Shown piece after piece: positions 24,182-31,381 of a stretch of DNA of 64,000 bases. Numbering within the stretch: the stretch's first letter is position 1; the number at the start of each line of letters is the position of its first letter. Where the stretch lies: contig NZ_CP070225.1 of the NCBI RefSeq assembly GCF_021631985.1, forward strand, positions 5,208,001 through 5,272,000, read 5' to 3'. The stretch comes from Sandaracinus amylolyticus (GTDB lineage Bacteria > Myxococcota_A > Polyangia > Polyangiales > Sandaracinaceae). The position numbers were made by a program, and so were the translations under genes. The notes beneath the pieces are model-generated. The model did not search any database, had not been told where the DNA came from, and saw nothing but the letters and a program-made list of their open reading frames with translations.

Positions 24182-25291
24182 TCAGAACGAGCCGAGGACC
24201 ATCGCGCCCGCGAGGCCTTCGCCGACCATCGGGACCACCGCGACGTCGGTCTCTTCGTCGGCGAGCATTCCGCCCTCCTGGGTCGTGATCAGGAGGAACG
24301 CGGTGGTGCCGGCCGCGAGGATCGTCGTGACCAGGAGCGCGTCGGTCACGACCGCGAGCGTGCTCGCGGTGTCGGCCGCGTTGCGACCATCGACGCGCGC
24401 TTGCTCGCGCACTGCCTCGGGCAGGCTGGTGTCCTCGTAGGTCGCGACGTGGCGCTCGAAGTCGTCGTTGGCCGAGAGCGCCAGGCCTCCGGTCACGCCC
24501 GCTGCGATGCCGGCCGCGATCGTGACCGCGCCCGCGATCCACACGCCCTCGAGGATGCGGAAGCCGCCGCCCGAGCTCGGGGGCGTCGGCTCGGGCTCCG
24601 CGATCGGCTCGACCTCGGTCGCCGGCTCCGCCGTCGCGACCACCGGCTCGGTGCCGCCCGGCTCGGTCGTCGGCTCGGCGATCGCGCCCACGCCCGACGC
24701 GGCGACCGCCTCGGCGCGCGCGAGGCGCACGTCGACGCGCGCGGTCTGGCCGCCCGCCACGCTCACGGTGCGGTGCTCGGCGCGATAGCCGTCGAGCTGG
24801 ATGTCGATGGTGTGATCGCCCGCGACCACCCGCACCGGCTCCGCGATCGGCGCGCGCCGCTGCTCGGCTCCGTCGATCGTCACCAGCGCTCCGTCGGGCG
24901 TGACGTGGAGATCGATCTCGCCGACCCGCTGGCGCAGCCGGCGCACCGCGGCGTCGACCTCGCGGCGCTGATCGCGCGACGCGCCCGGGCTCTCCGCGAG
25001 GAAGCGCTCGAAGTGGAAGAGCGCCTCGAGCGGGCGATCGAGCTGCTCGTACGCGTTCGCGATGTTCACGCGCACCATCGGGTGCGGCGCGAGGCGGTAC
25101 GCCTCCTGGAACGCCTCGAGCGCGGTGGGGTAGTCGGCGCGCCCGTACGCGTCGACGCCGCGCTGGAACTCGGTGCGCGCACGCTCGCGATCGACGTCCT
25201 GCGCCGCGGCGCGTGAGCTCGCGATCCCGAGGGCGAGCGCAACGATCCCGACGACCAGAGCGCCGATCGTGGAGCGCGAGAGCGAACGCAT
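24182..25291 (-). CDS. Exported TPR/PEGA-domain protein
   Basis: This 369-residue protein has a signal peptide (ends near ASSRAAAQD). TPR-like repeats follow at residues 30-120 (GVDAYGRADYPTALEAFQEAYRLAPHP). Residues 125-195 form a PEGA module (GEIDLHVTPDGALVTIDG). A long Glu/Pro/Thr linker follows, then two membrane segments (about 265-290 and 325-345). This architecture is common in myxobacteria, often beside Ser/Thr kinases, and is thought to be envelope-located. The start ATG is supported by GGGGAGG six bases upstream. Function is unknown beyond protein or glycan binding. Confidence 0.8.
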   Translation of the reverse strand: MRSLSRSTIGALVVGIVALALGIASSRAAAQDVDRERARTEFQRGVDAYGRADYPTALEAFQEAYRLAPHPMVRVNIANAYEQLDRPLEALFHFERFLAESPGASRDQRREVDAAVRRLRQRVGEIDLHVTPDGALVTIDGAEQRRAPIAEPVRVVAGDHTIDIQLDGYRAEHRTVSVAGGQTARVDVRLARAEAVAASGVGAIAEPTTEPGGTEPVVATAEPATEVEPIAEPEPTPPSSGGGFRILEGVWIAGAVTIAAGIAAGVTGGLALSANDDFERHVATYEDTSLPEAVREQARVDGRNAADTASTLAVVTDALLVTTILAAGTTAFLLITTQEGGMLADEETDVAVVPMVGEGLAGAMVLGSF

Positions 25292-25325
25292 GGAAGACCT
25301 CCCCACCACTGAGCCGAGGGGGACG

Positions 25326-26636
25326 TTACGTTCGCGCTCGGGCGCGCGTCAAACGCAGCGCGACGAGCGCGAGCACGACGAGGAACGCCCCGCCCGGCGC
25401 GCGCGTCCCGGCGCCGGCGCGGCACGAGCAGCCCCCGCCACCGCCCTCCCCGCCGCTCCCCGCGTCCATCCCCACGCCCGCGTCGGGCGGGATGCCCGCG
25501 TCGACCTGGAGATCGAACACCAGGTCGGGCCAGAACATCGGACAGCGCTCGCCGACCTGGGTGTCCGCGGCGCAGCCGACGTCGTTCCGAACGTCGTCGT
25601 AGCTCCAGATCGGCTCGAGGGTCTCGCCGCCGTCGGTCGATCGCGCGAGCGCGAAGCCCGAGACGCGATCGTCGGCGCACACCCAGAGCTCGCCCTCGCG
25701 CTGCGCGAGACAGCGCACGCGGAGCGCGGGATCGAGCGGCTCGAAGGTGAGCCCGCCGTCGACCGAGCGCACCAGCCCGCCGTCCCAGCTCCCCGCCCAC
25801 ACCGTCTGGCCGTCCGCGCTGATCGCGAAGCCGACGATCTCGAGCATCTCGAGCACGGTGCGCCAGGAGTCGCCGCCGTCCTCGCTGATCAGGAGGCGCT
25901 CCGGCACCTCGTCGGCGACCGGGCGCACCATGCGCGCGAACAGGCGATCGGCGTTCGTCGGATCGACGCCGAGCACGTGCACGATGCGCTCGCCCTCGAC
26001 CAGCGGGATCTCGATCGCGCGGAACGACTCGGCGCGATCGTCGCTGCGCAGGACCACGCCGCGGCGCGGCTCGGTCTCGGTCATCAGGATCGCGCCGCTG
26101 GTGTAGACGCGCATCGGATCGCTCGGCGCGACGCGGATGCGATCGGTGAGCGCGGTCGGATGCGGGATCGCGATCGTCGACCAGGTGAGGCCCTCGTCCT
26201 CGCTGCGACGGACCTCGTCGGGCGAGGTGCCCGTCGACGTGATCAGCCATGCGGTGCCGGGCTCGCTCGGGTCCTGCGCGACGTCGACGACGTACTCGTC
26301 GTCGGGCGCGGTCTCGGGCGTGGACCATGCGCACTGCGCCTCGTCGCTGCGGTGCAGGCCGTCGAACGTCGCCGCGACCAGGGCGCGCGACGGGAACATC
26401 ACGATCGCCGGATCTTCGCGGGTGCGATCGAAGGGCACCGCGTCGGCGCACTGCCAGGTCCAGGTCTCGCCGCCGTCGCGCGTCGTGATGAAGCCCCAGG
26501 TCGCGCGCACGACGACGTGATCGCGATCGGTGGGATGGAACGCGATCGCCCCGAGCGAGGGCTCGCGACCGTGCGCCGACGCGCGGGTGGTCACGGCGAG
26601 GACGAGCAGCAACGCGATCGACAGCACGCGCATCAT
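25326..26636 (-). CDS. Exported beta-propeller (BNR/sortilin-like) protein with MYXO-CTERM-like anchor
   Basis: This protein has 436 residues. A signal peptide (1-22) leads to repeated WxxxTIAI and S-x-D-x-G-x-T/S-W elements (TTRDGGETWTW, SEDEGLTWST, SEDGGDSWRT, STDGGETLEP), the BNR/Asp-box signature of sialidase- and VPS10-type propellers. A Gly/Asp-rich linker leads to GGGGCSC, a hydrophobic stretch and an Arg-rich end, matching the MYXO-CTERM sorting signal that anchors proteins at the myxobacterial surface. There is no catalytic sialidase triad. It probably binds a surface ligand. Its ATG overlaps the upstream stop as ATGA; all four genes from 27659 to 25326 look like one operon. Confidence 0.82.
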   Translation of the reverse strand: MMRVLSIALLLVLAVTTRASAHGREPSLGAIAFHPTDRDHVVVRATWGFITTRDGGETWTWQCADAVPFDRTREDPAIVMFPSRALVAATFDGLHRSDEAQCAWSTPETAPDDEYVVDVAQDPSEPGTAWLITSTGTSPDEVRRSEDEGLTWSTIAIPHPTALTDRIRVAPSDPMRVYTSGAILMTETEPRRGVVLRSDDRAESFRAIEIPLVEGERIVHVLGVDPTNADRLFARMVRPVADEVPERLLISEDGGDSWRTVLEMLEIVGFAISADGQTVWAGSWDGGLVRSVDGGLTFEPLDPALRVRCLAQREGELWVCADDRVSGFALARSTDGGETLEPIWSYDDVRNDVGCAADTQVGERCPMFWPDLVFDLQVDAGIPPDAGVGMDAGSGGEGGGGGCSCRAGAGTRAPGGAFLVVLALVALRLTRARART

Positions 26637-27049
26637 TCGAGGGGAGCTCCCTGCACCACGACGAGATCCACGTACCAATAGCCCGCGTCGTGCTCGAGCT
26701 CGACCGCGATCGGCGCCTCGCCGTCGGGTGTGACGAGCACTCCGTCGAGCACCGCGGTCTCGCCGTCGATCGTCGCGTTCATGAACGTCGCGTCGGTGTG
26801 GCGCGCCAGGCGCGGCACGCGCTCGACCTCGCGCTGGAAGCGCGCGGCGTCGTGATCGCGCTGGTACGCCGCGCTCGTACGCTGCAGCGCGCTCTGCCAC
26901 TGCGAGGCGCGCACGTCGGCGAGGAAGCCCTGCGCGGCGTCGCGCGCGGGCGCGGGGAGCACCGCGTAGCAGGCCACCGACGTCGCACAGGTCGCGAGCA
27001 GCGCGAGCAGGCCGCAGCCCAGCCCGGCGATTCGGAGCGCACGGCTCAT
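26633..27049 (-). CDS. Exported or membrane-anchored small protein, NTF2-like tail
   Basis: This 138-residue protein has an N-terminal hydrophobic segment (residues 6-32) with Cys residues, a likely signal anchor. The rest (QGFLADVRASQWQSALQRTSAAYQRDHDAARFQREVERVP, then PIAVELEHDAGYWYVDLVVVQG) fits the DUF4878/NTF2-like pattern found in exported bacterial proteins. Function unknown. Both ends are embedded in a coupled minus-strand operon: its stop overlaps the BNR gene start, and only 7 bases separate its start from the upstream gene. Confidence 0.68.
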   Translation of the reverse strand: MSRALRIAGLGCGLLALLATCATSVACYAVLPAPARDAAQGFLADVRASQWQSALQRTSAAYQRDHDAARFQREVERVPRLARHTDATFMNATIDGETAVLDGVLVTPDGEAPIAVELEHDAGYWYVDLVVVQGAPLE

Positions 27050-27056
27050 GCGCGGA

Positions 27057-27659
27057 TCAGCGTCCCCAAGGATCGAGGACTTCGGAGAACGTCCGATGAC
27101 GCGCGGCGATGGGCGCGAACGGATCGATCACCTCGGACGCGATCGCGATCTCGCGGCGCGGCGGGGGCGGCGTGTGCGCGAACGGATCGAGGATCTCGTC
27201 GGCCCACACCACGTACGTCGTGTCGGCCGAGGAGCGCGCGGCCGGACGCGTGGGCGCGGAGCGCGCGGCGGCCGCGGCCTCGACCTCGCCGACCACGCGC
27301 CGCGCGGCGTCCGCGATCGTCTCGTCGTAGAGCCCGGAGCGCGTGATCTCCGCGACCGTCGACGCCGACGCGCCGGTCGCGTCGAAGCGCACGAGCCAGC
27401 GCGCGCGCGCCGAGTGCGCGACGGTGAGCGTGCCCGACGCGCCGTGGGCCTCGGGATCGGTGATGCGCACGAGCTCGCGGCCGAGCGCGGTCGCGATGGT
27501 GCGACGCAGCCGCTCCGGGTTGATGCGCGCCTGGCCGGGGTCGACCACCAGCACCACCGCGCCCCGCGCGTCCTGCGCAGCGACGAGCTGCGGGCATGCG
27601 GCGACCTGCAGGCACAGCGCGGCGAGGGCGATCACGAGCGCGGAAAGGAAAGCACGCAT
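27057..27659 (-). CDS. Exported protein with three C-terminal DPF/DPW repeats
   Basis: This 200-residue protein has a signal peptide (1-30, ending VAAQD). A domain at about 35-125 (VVLVVDPGQARINPERLRRTIATALGRELVRITDPEA) resembles a periplasmic helical-beta module. The C-terminal 50 residues carry three copies of a short motif: DEILDPFAH, SEVIDPFAP and SEVLDPWGR. Such repeats may be docking peptides for a periplasmic or outer-membrane partner; this is inference. It is not otherwise recognised. It heads the four-gene minus-strand unit that ends with the MYXO-CTERM protein. Confidence 0.66.
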   Translation of the reverse strand: MRAFLSALVIALAALCLQVAACPQLVAAQDARGAVVLVVDPGQARINPERLRRTIATALGRELVRITDPEAHGASGTLTVAHSARARWLVRFDATGASASTVAEITRSGLYDETIADAARRVVGEVEAAAAARSAPTRPAARSSADTTYVVWADEILDPFAHTPPPPRREIAIASEVIDPFAPIAARHRTFSEVLDPWGR

Positions 27660-27712
27660 CGAGAAGGCAAGCGTAGGAGACCTGCGGCCCCCCGAGCAAC
27701 CCCGTGGCGGGG

Positions 27713-27922
27713 TCACCCCCGCTGCCGACGCAGGGCGCGGACGCGATCGACGACGCGCGCGATCACGGTGACGCACGGATCGCAGAAGCCGCCGCAGCAG
27801 GTGCGCCAGCTCTCGTCGGGCGCGTCGACGCGGGCACGGACCTCGTCGCGCAGATCCTCGGGCAGGCCGAGCTCGCGCAGCGCGTCGGTGATCACGTCGT
27901 CGAGATCGCGCGCGGCCGTCAT
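27713..27922 (-). CDS. Small Cys-motif protein
   Basis: This 69-residue protein starts MTAARDLDDVITDALRELG and has a helical first half and a CCGGFCDPCVTV motif near residues 42-53, four Cys in nine residues. The spacing would suit a metal or redox site. The C-terminus is basic (RVRALRRQRG). Function is unknown. No strong ribosome site is visible. It is divergent from the TGS1-like methyltransferase gene (57-base gap). Confidence 0.45.
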   Translation of the reverse strand: MTAARDLDDVITDALRELGLPEDLRDEVRARVDAPDESWRTCCGGFCDPCVTVIARVVDRVRALRRQRG

Positions 27923-27979
27923 CGGGAGGGACGAGCATGCCGCGCCAACGCGCGAGGTGCAGCATGGCAGACTCGCGCG

Positions 27980-29473
27980 GTGCGCGACGACGAGGTGATC
28001 GCGGAGCTCGAGCGCGCGCTCGGGGTGCGGCTCGAGGCCCGACCGAGCGAGCTGCCCGCGGATGGTCCGCGCACGTGGTGGATCGGCGATGGTGTCGTCG
28101 CGTGGAGCGCGACCGAGGCGCGGGTGCGCGACGAGCTCGCCGGGATCGCGCGGGGCGCCGCGCATCCGCTCGCGCCGCGCGTGCTCGGCCACACGGCGCG
28201 CGCGATCGCGCTCGCGGCGACGCCCGAGGCGCCCGAGGACGCGCTCGAGACGCTGATCGCGTCGGCGCCGCGCGAGGTGCGCACGATCGAGGCGACGGTT
28301 CGCGCGCACCTGGAGAGCATCGCGTCGCCGGTCTCGGTGCCGCGCGCGCTGGCGCGCATCGTGGGTCGGGCACGCACCGATCGGCTGCTCGCGCGCACGC
28401 TGCGCGTCACGACGCGGGTGGGGCCGATCCTCGGAGGTGTGCATCCCGGGTGGCTGAGGCGCGCGGAGGGACGCGTCGCGTCGCTCTCGATGCGTCACGC
28501 GCAGCGCGAGGGCTGGAGCGCGATCGATCTCGCGGCGCCCGAAACGTTCGGGCTCGGCTCGCTGCGCGAAGAGGACGACGTGGCCTACGATCTCGCGCTG
28601 CTCGCGGCGCTCGCGCGCGAGGCGACGCTGGCGCGTGGAGACGACGCGGAGGACGCGGCCGAGCGAGCGCGCGACGTCGTCGATCGGCTGCTGCCGCGCG
28701 AGACCGCGCGCGTGGTGCGGGTGCGCGTCGAAGGGCCGGCGTGGCTCGACGCGTCGCGATGGACCGGCGAGCTGCCGGCATCGCAGGCGCGATGGGCGCT
28801 TCGTGAGCTCGACGGGCTCGCGCTCGGCGGTGAGATCGTGCGGGTGCACGTCGATCCTCCGCTCCGCCCCGGTCGTGCGGCGCCGCCCTGGCGCCCCCGC
28901 GACGAGCGCCGTCGCGAGCTCTTCTCGCGCTGGGACCGCGGCATCCAGGCCGACGACGAAGGGCTCTTCTCGGCGACGCCCGAGGCCCTCGCCGAGCGCA
29001 TCGCCGAGGGCGCGCACGGCGTGGTGATCGACGGAACGTGCGGCATCGGATCGATCGCGATCGCGCTCGCCCGCCGGCCCGAGGTGCGCGAGGTGATCGC
29101 GGTCGATCTCGACGCGTCGCGGCTCGCGATGGCGGCCCACAACGCGCGGATCTACGACGTCGCATCGCGCATCCGCTTCGTGCGCGGCGACGTGCGCGAG
29201 GTGATCGCGCGCGAGCGCGCCGACGTCCTGGTGCTCGACCCGCCGTGGGGCGGGCGCGACTACGATCGATCGCGCGTCGTCGCGGAGGCTCTCCCGCTCG
29301 ACGTGCGCCCGCTGATCGCGGCCTTCGAAGGCGCGATCGTGCTCAAGCTCCCGCGCAGCTTCGACGTGCGCACGCTGCCGCCCGGGTTCGTGACCGAGCC
29401 CGGCATCGACGGGCGCGGCGTGATCAAGATGCTCATCGCCCGCCGCGCCGCGCGGCGGCCTGCCGGCGGATGA
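27980..29473 (+). CDS. SAM-dependent methyltransferase with TGS1-like catalytic motif
   Basis: This protein has 497 residues. The C-terminal third is a Rossmann methyltransferase: the SAM motif VVIDGTCGIGSIAIALA near residue 348, an acidic EVIAVDLDASRL loop, and VLDPPWGGRDYD near residue 420. The D/S-PPWGG-x-(D/E)Y element is the signature of TGS1-type guanine-N2 methyltransferases (trimethylguanosine synthase-like), also found in some RNA N2-guanine methyltransferases. The N-terminal 300 residues are helical with no recognised RNA-binding domain. The true target may be rRNA or tRNA. GTG start; no strong ribosome site. Confidence 0.78.
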   Translation: MRDDEVIAELERALGVRLEARPSELPADGPRTWWIGDGVVAWSATEARVRDELAGIARGAAHPLAPRVLGHTARAIALAATPEAPEDALETLIASAPREVRTIEATVRAHLESIASPVSVPRALARIVGRARTDRLLARTLRVTTRVGPILGGVHPGWLRRAEGRVASLSMRHAQREGWSAIDLAAPETFGLGSLREEDDVAYDLALLAALAREATLARGDDAEDAAERARDVVDRLLPRETARVVRVRVEGPAWLDASRWTGELPASQARWALRELDGLALGGEIVRVHVDPPLRPGRAAPPWRPRDERRRELFSRWDRGIQADDEGLFSATPEALAERIAEGAHGVVIDGTCGIGSIAIALARRPEVREVIAVDLDASRLAMAAHNARIYDVASRIRFVRGDVREVIARERADVLVLDPPWGGRDYDRSRVVAEALPLDVRPLIAAFEGAIVLKLPRSFDVRTLPPGFVTEPGIDGRGVIKMLIARRAARRPAGG

Positions 29474-29754
29474 GGGCGGGCTCGCCGCGGCGATCGGCGG
29501 CCCCGCGGAACTGATCGGTGCCCCCGATGAAGTGATCGGTGGGGTGCGGCACCCCCACTGCCGGCCTCGTTTTCGCGATCGGCGGCCTCGGTTTCGCGAT
29601 CGGAGGGCTCGAAACGACGCACGGCGGCACCGTTGGCACGCACGGCGGCACCGAACCGGCGCCCAGCGGCACCGAACCGGCGCGCAGCGGCACGAAGGCC
29701 GAGCGCGGCGGGCACCAGGCCGAGCGCGGCGGGCACGAGGCCGTCCGGCGCGCA
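29474..29754. other. Non-coding region between convergent genes, mostly minisatellite
   Basis: 281 bases between the methyltransferase stop and the MFS stop, almost filled by a 21-bp tandem repeat. Open frames exist through it but their heptapeptide products have no plausible start or context. Confidence 0.7.
29492..29743. repeat. 21-bp minisatellite, 12 degenerate units
   Basis: The 252 bases divide into twelve units of about 21 bp. Early units start GATCGGYGG, middle ones CGCACGGCGGCACCG, late ones GAGCGCGGCGGGCAC. Neighbours match best and similarity drifts along the array, as expected for tandem duplication plus point mutation. In the + frame they would encode heptads such as THGGTEP and ERGGHQA, so a coding role is not excluded, but no gene structure supports it. 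Confidence 0.75.
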
Positions 29755-30957
29755 CTACTCCCGCGGAATCACTGCGTTTTGCACCCGTGTCGCGAGCACA
29801 CGCGCGTCCCAGCTGTAGAAGATGAAGCCGCCGATCACCGGCACCACCGCGGCGACCGCGAAGGTCGTGCGCAGCGACGTCGCGTCGGCGAGCGCGCCGA
29901 AGATCGGGCTCGCGAACAAGATCCCGGCGTCGAAGATCGCGCTGAAGAGCGACATCGCGGAGCCGCGCTCCTCGTCGCGCGCGCGCCCCGCGGTCATGCC
30001 GCTGACGATCGGGAACGCGAACGAGTGACCGAGCCCGGCGAGCGCGCCCGCGAGCGCCATCGACCACGCATCGCGCGCCATCGCGAGCGCGGCGAGCGCG
30101 ATCGAGATCGCGACGAGCGAAGGCGCGAGCACGCGCTTCGGGCCCACACGCTCGGGCACCCATCCCGCGGTGAGGCGCAGGAGGATCGCCATCGCGGCGT
30201 ACCACCCGTAGAAGAGCCCGACCGAGCCGATGTGCTCCTCGAGCACGAAGGTCGCGAGGAACGCGTAGGTCGCGCCGAGCGCGCTCGCGAACGCCAGCCC
30301 GACGAACCACACCGGCAAGAGATCGTGCTGCAGCGCGACCGCGACGAACCCGCGCTGTGCCCGCACGTTCGTGTGCACGGCGTCGCGCCCGTGTCGCGCG
30401 CCGGTCTCGGGCAGCGCGAGCGTGACCAAGAGCCCGAGGCTCGAGCACGCGAGCATCAGCACGAAGAGCTCGGTGAACCCCGCATGCTGCAGCACGAGAT
30501 CGCCGATCAACCCGCCGAGCGCGACCGGCATGAGCCCCGACACCCCGAACGTCGCGAGCCCTTCGACGCGACGCGCCGCGGGCACGAGGTCGGTCGCCGA
30601 CGTGAACAGCGCCGCGAGCGCCGCGCCCGATCCCAGACCGTGCGCGACGCGCACCATCCACAGCAGCGGCCCGACGTGATCGACGAACAGGTAGCCCGCG
30701 CACGCGAGCGCGTGCACGAGCCCACCGATCACCATCACACCGCGCCGCCCTGCCCCGCCGTCCATCGCGCGACCGGCGAAGGGGCGCACCGCGACCGCGC
30801 CGACGCCCGCCGCCGCGACCACCAGACCGACGGTCAGCGCGCTCTCGCCCCACCGCTCGAGCAAGCCCGGCAGGTGGAGCGTCAGGAGCACCCCGAGCCC
30901 GTGCAGGAAATTCGCGGCGAACGCGACGAGGAACGGACGCGTCCAGATGCTGCTCAC
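29755..30957 (-). CDS. MFS transporter
   Basis: This 400-residue protein has about twelve membrane segments. The MFS family layout is seen: a loop 2-3 motif GRAMDGGAGRRGVMVIGG, a central loop with ETGARHGRDAVHT, and a second-half counterpart WVPERVGPKRVLAPS. It probably exports or imports a small molecule by proton coupling; the substrate is unknown. The start is a GTG (30955-30957) directly after an 11-bp hairpin that fills the gap to the thioesterase stop. Convergent with the methyltransferase gene across a 21-bp minisatellite. Confidence 0.88.
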   Translation of the reverse strand: MSSIWTRPFLVAFAANFLHGLGVLLTLHLPGLLERWGESALTVGLVVAAAGVGAVAVRPFAGRAMDGGAGRRGVMVIGGLVHALACAGYLFVDHVGPLLWMVRVAHGLGSGAALAALFTSATDLVPAARRVEGLATFGVSGLMPVALGGLIGDLVLQHAGFTELFVLMLACSSLGLLVTLALPETGARHGRDAVHTNVRAQRGFVAVALQHDLLPVWFVGLAFASALGATYAFLATFVLEEHIGSVGLFYGWYAAMAILLRLTAGWVPERVGPKRVLAPSLVAISIALAALAMARDAWSMALAGALAGLGHSFAFPIVSGMTAGRARDEERGSAMSLFSAIFDAGILFASPIFGALADATSLRTTFAVAAVVPVIGGFIFYSWDARVLATRVQNAVIPRE

Positions 30958-30985
30958 GCGCGCGGAGGTGTACGCCTCCGCGCGC
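30958..30985. terminator. 11-bp hairpin filling the gap between thioesterase and MFS genes
   Basis: GCGCGCGGAGG pairs perfectly with CCTCCGCGCGC around a 6-base loop. It exactly fills the 28 bases between the thioesterase stop and the MFS GTG on the same strand. It could terminate the upstream unit, or fold in the mRNA and limit MFS translation. Confidence 0.45.
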
Positions 30986-31381
30986 TCACGCGCCCGCCTG
31001 CACGCGATCGATCACGCTCTTGGGGATCGGCACGAGCTTCTTGTTCGCGTCGACGCAGACCATGTGCACGACGCCCTGCACGAGGAGCTCGCCGCGCCGC
31101 CACACGTCCTGCTGGAACACGATGCGGAACCCGCTCTCCATGCGCGGCGTGCTGCGGATCTCGAGCGTGTCGCCGAACACCGCGCCCTGCTTGAACGTGA
31201 GCTCGCACTTGTAGACGACGAAGCCGACGCCGTCCTGGTGGAGCAGCCGCACGAGCTCCTCGACGCCGAGCAGGTGCTCGCGCGCCCGCTCGAAGTACTT
31301 GAGGTAGTTCGCGTGGTAGACGAGGCCCGAGTGATCGGTGTCCTCGTAGTAGATCTGCACGGGGAACGTCGCGGTCGTCAT
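30986..31381 (-). CDS. YbgC-like acyl-CoA thioesterase (4HBT hot-dog fold)
   Basis: This 131-residue protein has the 4-hydroxybenzoyl-CoA thioesterase signature YYEDTDHSGLVYHANYLKYFERARE, with the catalytic Asp in EDTDHSG. YbgC-type enzymes hydrolyse short or medium acyl-CoA and, in Proteobacteria, work near the Tol-Pal envelope system. No tol genes are nearby here. The ATG overlaps the upstream GMC oxidoreductase stop (ATGA), so the two are co-translated and may share a sterol or lipid pathway (inference). Confidence 0.9.
   Translation of the reverse strand: MTTATFPVQIYYEDTDHSGLVYHANYLKYFERAREHLLGVEELVRLLHQDGVGFVVYKCELTFKQGAVFGDTLEIRSTPRMESGFRIVFQQDVWRRGELLVQGVVHMVCVDANKKLVPIPKSVIDRVQAGA

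Noticed and set aside
27046-27699. Alternative 217-codon frame overlapping the DPF-repeat gene
   Set aside because: The product is Arg-rich without signal peptide or domains, while the other frame has a signal peptide and ordered repeats.
29492-29743. CRISPR array
   Set aside because: Units are contiguous, 21 bp, with no unique spacers.
29539-29760. Coding use of the minisatellite as a heptapeptide protein
   Set aside because: No ribosome site or start, and the frame runs on into sequence antisense to the MFS gene.
27713-30853. Open frame of over 1000 codons on the minus strand
   Set aside because: Only its last 70 codons are gene-like (the Cys-motif protein). The rest is antisense to the methyltransferase gene.
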